53,971 nucleotides of DNA, taken from positions 1 to 53,971 of the forward strand of contig NZ_BCTX01000033.1 in NCBI RefSeq assembly GCF_001590985.1, written 5' to 3'. Made by a program: the position numbers and the translations under genes. Source of the DNA: Novosphingobium naphthalenivorans NBRC 102051. GTDB taxonomy: Bacteria > Pseudomonadota > Alphaproteobacteria > Sphingomonadales > Sphingomonadaceae. The notes beneath the pieces were generated by a model. The model saw nothing but the letters and a program-made list of their open reading frames with translations, did not search any database and had not been told where the DNA came from. This document shows, in pieces, positions 44,241 to 51,607 of this stretch. How positions within the stretch are numbered: the first letter of the stretch is position 1; the number at the start of each line of letters is the position of its first letter.

Positions 44241-45419
44241 TCAATAAATGGCAGCGCCCGCGCCCGAATTGATCGACGCGTCTTTCATGCGCGCGACCAT
44301 GAAGGCGACTTGTTCGGGCGTGAGATGAGCGTGAAACGGCAAGGCAACGGCGCGGTCGGCGACCTTTTCGGTCACGAACAGGTCGCCCTTCTTCCAGCCG
44401 CGCTCGCGGTAGGCGCGCTGGAGGTGCAGCGGGCTCGAATAGGCATGGGCCTCGATCGCCTCGGTGTGCATGTCCTCCAGGATCGCATCGCGCGAGGACT
44501 TGCTGAACCGGGTGCCGAGGTGAACGACGTAGAGGAACCAGTGGACCTCCTCCACCTCGGGCGCGATATAGGGCGGCTTGATCCCCTCGAAGCTCTGCAT
44601 GAAGCCGTCGTACATGGCCTGCACCCCGCGCCGCCGCTCCAGCAGCACGTCGAGCCGGGCCAGTTGCGAGAAGGCCAGCGCCGCGATCACTTCACCCATA
44701 GCCGCACCGAACGGCGCATCGACACCGGCGGAGACCGACGCGCGGTCCGCCAGCGAGCGCGAGCGCAAGCGGCGCATGGCCGCTGCCAGCGTGGCGTCGT
44801 CGGTGACGATCACCCCGCCCTCACCGCAGCAGATGACGCCCGGCTGCGCGAAATCGAAGATCGCGACATCGCCGAAGCTGCCGACGATCCCCGCCTTGTG
44901 GCGCGAGCCGATCGCTTCGCTCGAATCCTCGACGAGGAACAGGCCGTGCGCATCGGCCAGTTCGCGCAAGGCGGGCCAGTCGGCGGGATGCCCTGCGGTG
45001 TTGCCGGCAATGATCGCGCGGGTCTTGTCCGTGACCTTGGCCGCAGCCTTGTCCGCCGCGAGGCAACCAGACCAGTAATCGATGTCGGCGAAGACCGGCG
45101 TCGCACCGCAGCGCAGCACGGCATGACCCAGTTCGCGGAAGCCATGGGCGGAGAGGATCACTTCGTCGCCGGGGCCGATTCCCTTGGCGGTCAGCGCGAT
45201 CAGCAGGCCGATGGCCGCATTCGATACGGCAATGCCCTTGGCCCGGCCGCAATGCGCGGCAAAGGCGCGTTCGAGCCTTTCGGCAATCGGGCCGTCGCCC
45301 AGCTTGTCGCCGCACAGCACGGCGTTGATCGCCGCCAGGTCTTCCTGCGTCAGGTCCGGATCGCAGAGCGGAATCTGCAACGGCTCGCCCGTGGCGATCG
45401 AGACAACTTCGCCGCTCAT
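44241..45419 (-). CDS. DegT/DnrJ/EryC1-fold protein lacking the PLP lysine
   Basis: 392-residue aminotransferase-fold protein. Fold marks are SNAAIGLLIALTAKGIGPGD, NTAGHPADWPALRELADAHG and FLVEDSSEAIG with the pyridine-contacting Asp165. The segment normally ending in the Schiff-base Lys reads FDFAQPGVICCGEGG, and Gly194 is where the Lys should be. It is therefore probably not a normal transaminase and may be a binding protein or use another chemistry. I chose ATG at 45419. The longer frame lies in the upstream gene. Its role in fixation is unknown. Confidence 0.85.
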   Translation of the reverse strand: MSGEVVSIATGEPLQIPLCDPDLTQEDLAAINAVLCGDKLGDGPIAERLERAFAAHCGRAKGIAVSNAAIGLLIALTAKGIGPGDEVILSAHGFRELGHAVLRCGATPVFADIDYWSGCLAADKAAAKVTDKTRAIIAGNTAGHPADWPALRELADAHGLFLVEDSSEAIGSRHKAGIVGSFGDVAIFDFAQPGVICCGEGGVIVTDDATLAAAMRRLRSRSLADRASVSAGVDAPFGAAMGEVIAALAFSQLARLDVLLERRRGVQAMYDGFMQSFEGIKPPYIAPEVEEVHWFLYVVHLGTRFSKSSRDAILEDMHTEAIEAHAYSSPLHLQRAYRERGWKKGDLFVTEKVADRAVALPFHAHLTPEQVAFMVARMKDASINSGAGAAIY

Positions 45420-45691
45420 GCCGTTACCCTTTCCGCCAGAAGAATGCCCGTGGCTTCCGCCGGATCGTCCGTCACCCGGATGCAATGGCTGGAGGTATCG
45501 AGCATGTGAATGTCGCAAGGCCCCACTGTGCGGAACGGGTCCTCCAGCACATCGGAAGCATCGCACTGCCGCAGCGTGAAGCCGGGCAAGAGCCGCTGCA
45601 GCGCATAGGCCACGCTGCCAGCGTCAGCCTCGGCGCCGATCGCGGCGACAAGAGCGTCGATCCGGGCGATGGCTTCCGCTTCGAGTGCCAT
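45416..45691 (-). CDS. Small nif-region protein, 91 aa (possibly DUF6129)
   Basis: 91-residue protein with helical N-terminus (EAEAIARIDALVAAIGAEA) and a C-terminal region HMLDTSSHCIRVTDDPAEAT. I think it matches a small family found in nif operons (DUF6129), but I cannot confirm it. Two cysteines beyond residue 40 are spread out. It overlaps the DegT-like start by 4 bp, suggesting coupled translation. Confidence 0.7.
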   Translation of the reverse strand: MALEAEAIARIDALVAAIGAEADAGSVAYALQRLLPGFTLRQCDASDVLEDPFRTVGPCDIHMLDTSSHCIRVTDDPAEATGILLAERVTA

Positions 45692-45706
45692 GGCGTCAGG
45701 TCTCCT

Positions 45707-46075
45707 TCACTGCCAGAACTGCCGGGCCGGATCGGCGTTGAGGCGCATCAGCAGCTCGCCCAGCCGGGCAAAGCGGCCGTCCTCGACCCAGCAATCCGCC
45801 TCGTGATCGCGCCGCGCCAGCGACCATTCGCGCCGCGCCTCGTCCCAGGTGAGCAGCGCGACATCGATCTCGCCGCCTTCCGGGTCGATATTGCGCGAGC
45901 AGCACGGGCTGCGCACCAGATAGCCATCAGCCACGCTCAGCACTTTGGGCGTGACGTACTTGTAGCGCTCGCGCTGTTCGAGCGAGCGGCTGACGCGCAT
46001 CAGGTCGAACTCGTTCGGCTGGCGGGTCATGACCGGTTCGGCAGTGCGGCTGCGCAGGGCGGAAGCGATGGACAT
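45707..46075 (-). CDS. Nif-region conserved protein (DUF3024-like)
   Basis: 122-residue protein with YKYVTPKVLSVADGYLVRSP and CCSRNIDPEGGEIDVALLTW, then EWSLARRDHEADCWVEDGRF and a closing DPARQFWQ. I associate this pattern with DUF3024 proteins of nif clusters. CCSRN may be a metal-binding or redox site. I chose ATG at 46075 (MSIASALR), 6 bp from GAGGGAG. Function unknown. Confidence 0.75.
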   Translation of the reverse strand: MSIASALRSRTAEPVMTRQPNEFDLMRVSRSLEQRERYKYVTPKVLSVADGYLVRSPCCSRNIDPEGGEIDVALLTWDEARREWSLARRDHEADCWVEDGRFARLGELLMRLNADPARQFWQ

Positions 46076-46086
46076 GCGCATCTCCC

Positions 46087-46338
46087 TCAGGGCCGGACCA
46101 GTTCTTCCTCAAGACAGCCGACGACCACGAGGTCTCCGGCCTGCGTGAGGAATTCCACCAGATAGACGGGCGTATTGCTGTCGGAGTGATGCCCGACATT
46201 GACGATCTCACCGGGCGTGCCCGTCGCGGCCAGCACGGCTTCTTCGGGGACACCCGGATAACTGCCGTCATTGACCAGATCGACCGCGGCGATGACCCGC
46301 TCGCCCCATTGATAGATCGGTTCGCGAATATCGAACAT
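46087..46338 (-). CDS. NifZ-like protein, second copy
   Basis: 83-residue NifZ-domain protein with IYQWGERVIAAVDLVNDGSY, GTPGEIVNVGHHSDSNTPVY and the ending LVVVGCLEEELVRP. It shares the fold pattern of the preceding nifZ but is diverged, and has a single Cys. The start shares a base with the nifZ stop. It probably arose from an old duplication or a split two-domain NifZ. Confidence 0.85.
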   Translation of the reverse strand: MFDIREPIYQWGERVIAAVDLVNDGSYPGVPEEAVLAATGTPGEIVNVGHHSDSNTPVYLVEFLTQAGDLVVVGCLEEELVRP

Positions 46339-46664
46339 CAGCCAGCCCTCCCCGCGGGAAGCGCGCAAGGCAGCTCGTCCTCTTCTTCGTTGGTCCAGAT
46401 CGGCAGCAGTTCGCGCCGCTTCATGCCCACGCGGTTGCCGCTTTCGGTGAACTCGACGCCGTAGATGTAGAACTGCTGGAGGAACGTGCCGATCGAGACG
46501 ACGACCCCCTCCTCGCCTTTCTTGACCAGCAGATCGCCGATCTCCTTGCCCGCATAGGTGCCGTCATTGCGCACCATGCGCTTGGCCTTGACCTTCTCGC
46601 CATAGCGGAAAGCCGGCGGGCCATTGAGTTCCACCACCTCGCTGTCGCGGACGATATTACTCAT
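46338..46664 (-). CDS. nifZ: NifZ, MoFe protein maturation
   Basis: 108-residue NifZ. The rhizobial-type opening MSNIVRDSEVVELNGPPAFR, then YGEKVKAKRMVRNDGTYAGK and GTFLQQFYIYGVEFTESGNR. NifZ helps form the second P-cluster of MoFe protein. I chose ATG at 46664. The codon at 46697 lies in the TPR gene. It overlaps the TPR gene end by 8 bp. Confidence 0.93.
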   Translation of the reverse strand: MSNIVRDSEVVELNGPPAFRYGEKVKAKRMVRNDGTYAGKEIGDLLVKKGEEGVVVSIGTFLQQFYIYGVEFTESGNRVGMKRRELLPIWTNEEEDELPCALPAGRAG

Positions 46665-47205
46665 CGGTTTCTTCCTCCTCCATCCGGTCGAGGACATCGA
46701 TCAGCACCTGGGCGCCGATCCGGTCGCGGGGATCGAGTTCGAGCAGCTTCTCCGCCGCTTCCCGCCCCTGATCGAGCTTGCCGAGACGCATCGAAAGGTA
46801 GGCGTAGCCCTTCAGGCTGAAGAGGAAGAAGCGCGGCAGCAGCGCTTCCCACTCGCCGAAAGTGGCGTCTTCCGCCCGGACCCGGCGCCAGTCATCGCCG
46901 AGCACATTGAGCCGCAGCGCCTTTTCGACGCAGACCCGCGCGATATCGAGCGCTTCCGACAAACGGCCCTTGTAGAAGTAGAAGCGATAGAGCGCGATCA
47001 GCACGGCGGCATGATCGGGTGCGATCGCTTCGGCCTGGAACAAGTGCGTTTCGGCCACGTCGGTCAGGTGATAGCGCTCGGCCGCCCGTTCGAGATGGGC
47101 CCGCGCTTCGGCGGGCAGCCCGCCGCCGAGCAGCGGGCTGGCGAGGATCGAACGCTCTACCGCGTCCGATGCCCCGCCGAAGCCTTCGAAGAGCGGCCCG
47201 TTCAT
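46657..47205 (-). CDS. TPR-containing nif-region protein
   Basis: 182-residue helical protein with tetratricopeptide-like units (HLFQAEAIAPDHAAVLIALY, FYKGRLSEALDIARVCVEKA, and LGKLDQGREAAEKLLELDPR). It is likely an adaptor for protein contact. Similar TPR genes sit between fdxN and nifZ in other alphaproteobacterial nif clusters, but no role is known. It starts 7 bp after the fdxN stop. Confidence 0.85.
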   Translation of the reverse strand: MNGPLFEGFGGASDAVERSILASPLLGGGLPAEARAHLERAAERYHLTDVAETHLFQAEAIAPDHAAVLIALYRFYFYKGRLSEALDIARVCVEKALRLNVLGDDWRRVRAEDATFGEWEALLPRFFLFSLKGYAYLSMRLGKLDQGREAAEKLLELDPRDRIGAQVLIDVLDRMEEEETDE

Positions 47206-47212
47206 TACCGCC

Positions 47213-47431
47213 TCACGCCTCGTACCGGGGATAGGCCGTGTCGATCACGCAGGTGTCGTCAACCGGACAGATGGCGACACACTGCGGGGTATCGAAATGA
47301 CCTATGCACTCGGTGCACTTGGCGGGATCGATGACGAAAGTGCCTTTCGCCTCCGAAATCGCCAGGTTGGGGCACAGCGCCTCGCAGGCGGTGCAATTGG
47401 TGCACTGGCTGCCGACGATCTTGTAGGCCAT
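47213..47431 (-). CDS. fdxN: FdxN-type 2[4Fe-4S] ferredoxin
   Basis: 72-residue ferredoxin. The first cluster motif is [11 protein letters not shown] (Cys10-20). The second is [17 protein letters not shown] (Cys39-55), with the longer eight-residue insert typical of YfhL/FdxN types. A further Cys61 follows. It is 5 bp after nifB and is the likely electron carrier to nitrogenase or NifB. Confidence 0.95.
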   Translation of the reverse strand: MAYKIVGSQCTNCTACEALCPNLAISEAKGTFVIDPAKCTECIGHFDTPQCVAICPVDDTCVIDTAYPRYEA

Positions 47432-47436
47432 GGCCG

Positions 47437-49023
47437 TCAGCTCGCCTGGCTGAGCAGCGCACTGCCGAGGAGTGCACCTTGGCGGATGGCCGCGTCACCA
47501 CGATCGCTGTGGACGATCTCGCCCGCCTCGATCTTGGCCAGATAGTCCTTGAACCAGACCAGCGCCGACTTCTCGATGAATTCGTGCGCGTATTGGTCGA
47601 CCGGTTCGATCCCGGCGGCCTGAAGATCGCTCTTGGGGCAACCGCCGATCTTGGCGACGAAGACCGCGTGGCAGTCGTTGATCGCCTTGATCACGGTGTC
47701 GAGCGCGTCTTCCTCGCCGTAGCCGCCCTGACAATAGAGGTCGACACGGCGGTGGCCGACGAACTTGGCGCCCGTCTGCGAGAGTTCGTAGATCTGGAAC
47801 TCCTTGGCGTGGCCGAAGTGCTCGTTGATGATGCCGTGACCCTTGGTGGCGACGGCAACCAGCATCTTCATGTCGCCGGCCTTTTCGAGACCGTCGAGCT
47901 CGTCCTTCTTGGCCGCGACCTTGGCCTGACGCTCGGCCTCCACGGCTTCCTGATAGGCCTTGCGGCCCGCGGAGTCGTAGTTGACTTCCATCGCCATAAT
48001 CTTGTCGGTGGTGAACTCGGCCGAACGGTCCTCGCCCAACAGGCCAACCGCGTCGGCACGGCACTGGCGGCAGTGGCGCATCATGTTCATGTCGCCTTCG
48101 CAGTCGTCCTGCAAGGCCTTCAGCTCCTGCGCAGTCGGGCCGCGCTGGCCGTTGAGGCCGAACACGGTGCCGTGTTCGGGCGCAGAGATCAGCGGCATGA
48201 TGTTGTGCAGGAAGGCGCCGCGCGACTTCACCGCCTTGTTGACCTCGATCAGGTGCCGGTCATTGATGCCGGGGATCATCACCGAGTTGATCTTGGCGAG
48301 AATGCCCCGCTCGGTGAGCATTTCGAGCCCCAGGAGCTGACGTTCGGTCAGGATCTTGGCGGCCTCATAGCCCTGCAGGCGCTTGTTCTCCCAGAAGATC
48401 CAGGGATAGATGTGCTGGCCGACTTCGGGATCGATCATGTTGATCGTGATGGTGACGTGATCGACCTTGTACTTGGCGATCTCGTCCACCCAGTCGGGCA
48501 GCGCGAGGCCATTGGTCGAAAGGCACAGCTTGATGTCGGGCGCGACTTCGCTGATGAGGCGGAAGGTCTCGAAGGTCTTGCCCGGATTGGCGAGCGGATC
48601 GCCGGGGCCTGCGATGCCCAGAACGGTCATCTGCGGAATGGTCGAAGCGACGGCCAGAACCTTCTTCGAGGCCTGTTCGGGCGTCAGACGCTCGGAAACG
48701 ACGCCCGGACGGCTCTCGTTGGCGCAGTCGTACTTGCGGTTGCAGTAGTTGCACTGGATGTTGCAGGCAGGCGCCACGGCCACGTGCATACGGGCATAGT
48801 GGTGGTGCGCTTCTTCCGAATAGCAGGGATGGTTCTTCACCTTCTCCCAGATTTCGGCGGGCATATCCTCGGGACCGCCACTGCTGCCGCAGCTGGCCTT
48901 GCCACTGCCGCCTTCAGTGCCGCACCCTTTGTGCTCGGCCATCTTCTGCATAACATCTGCGATATCGACGGCGGAATCGTCGGACCCATTCGAATGGCTG
49001 TCCTCGAACATAGCTTCGGTCAT
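47437..49023 (-). CDS. nifB: NifB, FeMo-co core synthase (radical SAM)
   Basis: 528-residue NifB. Radical-SAM cysteines are Cys87, Cys91 and Cys94 in [15 protein letters not shown]. The [20 protein letters not shown] segment is the AdoMet site. A NifX-like C-terminal domain (from about 370: [20 protein letters not shown]) follows. It makes the 8Fe-9S-C core for FeMo-co. I chose ATG at 49023, because the longer frame crosses the sigma-54 promoter. It starts a long minus-strand unit down to 42189. Confidence 0.97.
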   Translation of the reverse strand: MTEAMFEDSHSNGSDDSAVDIADVMQKMAEHKGCGTEGGSGKASCGSSGGPEDMPAEIWEKVKNHPCYSEEAHHHYARMHVAVAPACNIQCNYCNRKYDCANESRPGVVSERLTPEQASKKVLAVASTIPQMTVLGIAGPGDPLANPGKTFETFRLISEVAPDIKLCLSTNGLALPDWVDEIAKYKVDHVTITINMIDPEVGQHIYPWIFWENKRLQGYEAAKILTERQLLGLEMLTERGILAKINSVMIPGINDRHLIEVNKAVKSRGAFLHNIMPLISAPEHGTVFGLNGQRGPTAQELKALQDDCEGDMNMMRHCRQCRADAVGLLGEDRSAEFTTDKIMAMEVNYDSAGRKAYQEAVEAERQAKVAAKKDELDGLEKAGDMKMLVAVATKGHGIINEHFGHAKEFQIYELSQTGAKFVGHRRVDLYCQGGYGEEDALDTVIKAINDCHAVFVAKIGGCPKSDLQAAGIEPVDQYAHEFIEKSALVWFKDYLAKIEAGEIVHSDRGDAAIRQGALLGSALLSQAS

Positions 49024-49089
49024 GGAAACTCCCCGGTCTGTCGCGCGGCGGTGGGGGCTACCGCCGGCATTTGCTGATGAATGCTGCGT

Positions 49090-49105
49090 CGCAAACACCA
49101 TGCCA
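49090..49105 (-). promoter_or_regulatory. Sigma-54 promoter of nifB
   Basis: Minus strand TGGCATGGTGTTTGCG fits TGGCACG-N4-TTGCA with two substitutions. It is 67 bp before the nifB ATG. The 301-bp gap 49024-49324 holds this promoter, a UAS, a palindrome and a terminator, and no other gene. Confidence 0.85.
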
Positions 49106-49182
49106 AACCGCGAAAATGAGGGATTCCGGGACATTCCATACCGCGCTGCAGCAGGCAATGTCACAAATGTCTCATGCTGGGC

Positions 49183-49221
49183 GCGCCAATGTCGCGGTCA
49201 CGACAGACACGACATTGGCGC
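49183..49221. other. Perfect 12-bp inverted repeat overlapping the nifB UAS
   Basis: GCGCCAATGTCG (49183-49194) and CGACATTGGCGC (49210-49221) are exact reverse complements around a 15-base spacer. The nifB NifA site starts inside the left arm. It may be an operator for another regulator or a second RNA hairpin after the terminator. Confidence 0.7.
49190..49205. promoter_or_regulatory. NifA UAS for nifB
   Basis: TGTCGCGGTCACGACA is TGT-N10-ACA, itself nearly palindromic. It is centred 94 bp upstream of the nifB GG element. Confidence 0.85.
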
Positions 49222-49239
49222 ATCACCGGGAAACCGCAC

Positions 49240-49277
49240 AAAAAAGGGCGCCGCTCCCATCGAAATGGGGGCGGCGC
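49240..49277 (-). terminator. Rho-independent terminator after the SIR2-like gene
   Basis: On the minus strand a 13-bp stem (GCGCCGCCCCCAT pairing with ATGGGAGCGGCGC, one G-T pair) with a four-base loop is followed by CC and a run of six T. It lies about 50 bp after the stop of the gene at 49325 and closes the fdxN-like/nifT unit before the nifB promoter. Confidence 0.9.
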
Positions 49278-49324
49278 AGGGTTCCACTCCGGTCGCACGG
49301 TGAACCGGGTTCGTGAGGAAACGA

Positions 49325-50176
49325 TCAGGCCATCAGGCGGTCCAGCGCTTCGGCGAGCGGCAGGTCTATCGCCTGGATGCCTTGCTCTTCGAGGAAGCGC
49401 CGTTCGTTGCGGGTCAGAGCGTCCAGTTCGACGACCGCGTAATGCCGGTCGGAGGAGCGCTTCATCACCTGACGGGCATAGGTGCGCAGCAGCTGATCGT
49501 GGAAACGGCAACCCAGGAAGACGAAGCCCATGCCGGTGCGGCGGTGGCGCACTTCCTCGGGGATCGGCGTCTGGATGTCGATCTCGGTCAGCACTTCGAC
49601 ATAGTCGGCATCGGAGATCAGGAAATTGGCATCCGGCGCGACACCGCCATGCGGGGTGTAGAGCAGGGTCTTCGCCTTGGCCGCCGTCTCGGCATCGATG
49701 GCATTGCCGGCCGCGTCGTAGAAGCGGAACCAGCGGTCCTCGCCAATCCCGGCGCGGGTGATGCCCTGCACTTCGGCCCAATCACCAGCCGCCTCGGGGC
49801 GCCCGGCGAGCGCGGCGCGCATCTCGCCCGCATACCAGGTGTCGATGATGAGCGGCAGCGGCAGACCCGCGATCCAGGCATGGAACGGGGACGGCGGCAC
49901 TGCGGCAGCGAAGGCTTCCTGCATCCACAGCGTCACGGTGTCGCGGAAGCGGTAGCTCTCGATGTACTGCGCGGCGGCCCAGGGATTGCCCTGCGCGCGC
50001 TTGGGCAGCGTGGTCTTGGTGGCGAAGAAATCCGCCAGCGCCTCGGGCCCCATCGGTACCGCCTGCTCCTGCAGCGCCGAAACGCCCGGGCCGATGTAGG
50101 GCACCATGGTTCCCGCCTTCAGTCCGGCGGCGACTTCGTCCAGCAGGACCTGCGGGTTTTCAAGGACGTCGGACAT
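49325..50176 (-). CDS. SIR2-like protein of the nif region
   Basis: 283-residue protein with an N-terminal VPYIGPGVSALQEQAVPMGP, resembling the NAD-binding opening of SIR2-like domains. The usual TxN-D motif is replaced by LIIDTWYAGEM, so NAD use is uncertain. Later segments are TGMGFVFLGCRFHDQLLRTY and RNERRFLEEQGIQAIDLPLA, also typical of SIR2-like proteins. I chose ATG at 50176 with GGAGGA 6 bp before. It follows nifT and overlaps nothing important. Similar genes occur in other nif clusters, but no function is known. Confidence 0.75.
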   Translation of the reverse strand: MSDVLENPQVLLDEVAAGLKAGTMVPYIGPGVSALQEQAVPMGPEALADFFATKTTLPKRAQGNPWAAAQYIESYRFRDTVTLWMQEAFAAAVPPSPFHAWIAGLPLPLIIDTWYAGEMRAALAGRPEAAGDWAEVQGITRAGIGEDRWFRFYDAAGNAIDAETAAKAKTLLYTPHGGVAPDANFLISDADYVEVLTEIDIQTPIPEEVRHRRTGMGFVFLGCRFHDQLLRTYARQVMKRSSDRHYAVVELDALTRNERRFLEEQGIQAIDLPLAEALDRLMA

Positions 50177-50178
50177 GG

Positions 50179-50397
50179 TCAATCCTCCTCGGCCGTGGCG
50201 CGCTTGCGGGCTTCCACAGTGATCGGCAGCCTGGTGTCCTCGGCCATCTCAGGCAGTTCGAGTATCCAGCCATTGGCCAGCTTCACCCAGCCGCCCCAGA
50301 GCGTGTCGAGTTCGGTTTCGACGACCGGCTCTTCGAGATCCTTCTTGGGGACATAGGCGGACAATACGCCCTCGGCTCTGCGGATCATGACTTTCAT
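50179..50397 (-). CDS. nifT: NifT/FixU small protein
   Basis: 72-residue NifT. MKVMIRRAEGVLSAYVPKKD and EEPVVETELDTLWGGWVKLA are family segments, followed by NGWILELPEM. Its role in nitrogenase maturation is minor or unclear in other species. It overlaps the LRV gene by 4 bp and is 2 bp before the SIR2-like start. Confidence 0.93.
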   Translation of the reverse strand: MKVMIRRAEGVLSAYVPKKDLEEPVVETELDTLWGGWVKLANGWILELPEMAEDTRLPITVEARKRATAEED

Positions 50398-51242
50398 CGG
50401 CTTGGCTCCTTGGGCGAGTGTTCTGAAGTCGTGTCTTCGGGTTCGAGCAGGCGCAGCGCCGCCGGCTTGGGTTCCAGCAAGTGTGCGAGATGCGGAACCT
50501 GCGCGATGCGCTCGCGCGCCAGTTCGCGGATCGCCGCTTCCGGATCGTCGAGCAGCGGCTCCAGCTCTTCTTCAGCGATCCGTTCGGCCACGGTGAAGCG
50601 CACGCGCAGATCGCTGTCCGTCACCAGCAGGCGAAGCTGATCGAGCGGCAGCCGTTCGGCCACCTCGCGGCGCACCAGCGGATCGGTGTCGAAGCACATG
50701 TCCGGCAAGGCGCGCAGGTCGATCCGCCGCGCCACCCAGGACCGCACTTCCGGATCGGGATCGTGACGCACCAGCGGCAGCAGTTCCGCCGGCATACGCC
50801 GCACCGCCGTGATCCGCACCATATAGGCATCGTCCTTGAGTGCGGGCATCAGATCCGCCCCCTGCAGGCGCGAAGCCGCGGCAATGCGCACGTCAATATC
50901 CTCGTCGCGGATCATATGGCGTATCCGGTCCTCTGGCAGCCTCAGCGTCGCCACGGCGCGCACTTCGGGCTCTGGATCGCTGAGCAGCGCGGGCAGGCGG
51001 AACACGTTGGCATAGCGCGCCGCCCCTGCCCGCACTTCGAAGTAAGGGTGATCGAGGTACTGGTCGGCCAGATCGGGGTTCCCTTTCAGGAACCGCTCCA
51101 CGCGCCGCGCCCGGCGATCCCGGATGCAGGCCTTGCCCTTGACGCAAAGCCCCATCGCGTTGATCCCCTGATGCTGGCATTCCCGGCACCGGATCGGTTT
51201 CCCCTTCCAGTCGAGCGGAAGGCCCAGGTCATCGTCCACCAT
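50394..51242 (-). CDS. LRV protein with N-terminal [4Fe-4S] domain
   Basis: 282-residue protein. The N-terminal cluster domain has Cys19, Cys22, Cys33 and Cys39 (C-X2-C-X10-C-X5-C), followed by leucine-rich-variant helical repeats of about 24 residues (such as HDPDPEVRSWVARRIDLRAL and DTDPLVRREVAERLPLDQLR). This equals the Azotobacter LRV protein near nif genes. It may be a protein-binding adaptor that senses redox or oxygen. It lies 25 bp after the ferredoxin gene. Confidence 0.92.
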   Translation of the reverse strand: MVDDDLGLPLDWKGKPIRCRECQHQGINAMGLCVKGKACIRDRRARRVERFLKGNPDLADQYLDHPYFEVRAGAARYANVFRLPALLSDPEPEVRAVATLRLPEDRIRHMIRDEDIDVRIAAASRLQGADLMPALKDDAYMVRITAVRRMPAELLPLVRHDPDPEVRSWVARRIDLRALPDMCFDTDPLVRREVAERLPLDQLRLLVTDSDLRVRFTVAERIAEEELEPLLDDPEAAIRELARERIAQVPHLAHLLEPKPAALRLLEPEDTTSEHSPKEPSR

Positions 51243-51267
51243 CGGCCGGCCGCCCGGACGGCGCGGA

Positions 51268-51462
51268 TCAGGCCGGGACGCAGGTCTTGGGAACCGGGCA
51301 GACGGTATCGCACTGCGGGTGGTCGTATTCCCCGGCGCATTCGGTGCACTTGTTGGGATCGATGATGAAAGTGTCGCCCTTCATCGAGATCGCCGCATTG
51401 GGGCACTCGAACTCGCACGCGCTGCAACCGGTGCACTGCGAAGCGATGATCTTGTAGGCCAT
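51268..51462 (-). CDS. FdxN-type 2[4Fe-4S] ferredoxin, second copy
   Basis: 64-residue ferredoxin with [11 protein letters not shown] (Cys10-20) and [17 protein letters not shown] (Cys39-55). It is close to the fdxN at 47213 (same opening MAYKI and insert length) but ends soon after Cys61. First gene of the unit with the LRV protein, nifT and SIR2-like gene. A sigma-54 promoter lies 33 bp upstream. Confidence 0.93.
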   Translation of the reverse strand: MAYKIIASQCTGCSACEFECPNAAISMKGDTFIIDPNKCTECAGEYDHPQCDTVCPVPKTCVPA

Positions 51463-51494
51463 GGATGGTCTCCTGAGTTGTTTGCCCTCAGCAA

Positions 51495-51510
51495 AGCAGG
51501 AACCATGCCA
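51495..51510 (-). promoter_or_regulatory. Sigma-54 promoter of the fdxN-like/nifT unit
   Basis: Minus strand TGGCATGGTTCCTGCT fits TGGCACG-N4-TTGCT with two substitutions. It lies 33 bp upstream of the ATG at 51462. Confidence 0.8.
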
Positions 51511-51554
51511 GCCCTTGGAATGGCGGAAATCTCCGGTTTTCGGAATGCCCTCAA

Positions 51555-51570
51555 TGTAGCGTCTGCGACA
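51555..51570. promoter_or_regulatory. NifA UAS for the fdxN-like/nifT unit
   Basis: TGTAGCGTCTGCGACA is TGT-N10-ACA, centred 54 bp upstream of the GG element. It lies between this unit and the end of the OPT gene. Confidence 0.8.
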
Positions 51571-51607
51571 AAGCGTGTCTGCAATCGCCCATCGCCGGAC
51601 AGAAGGA

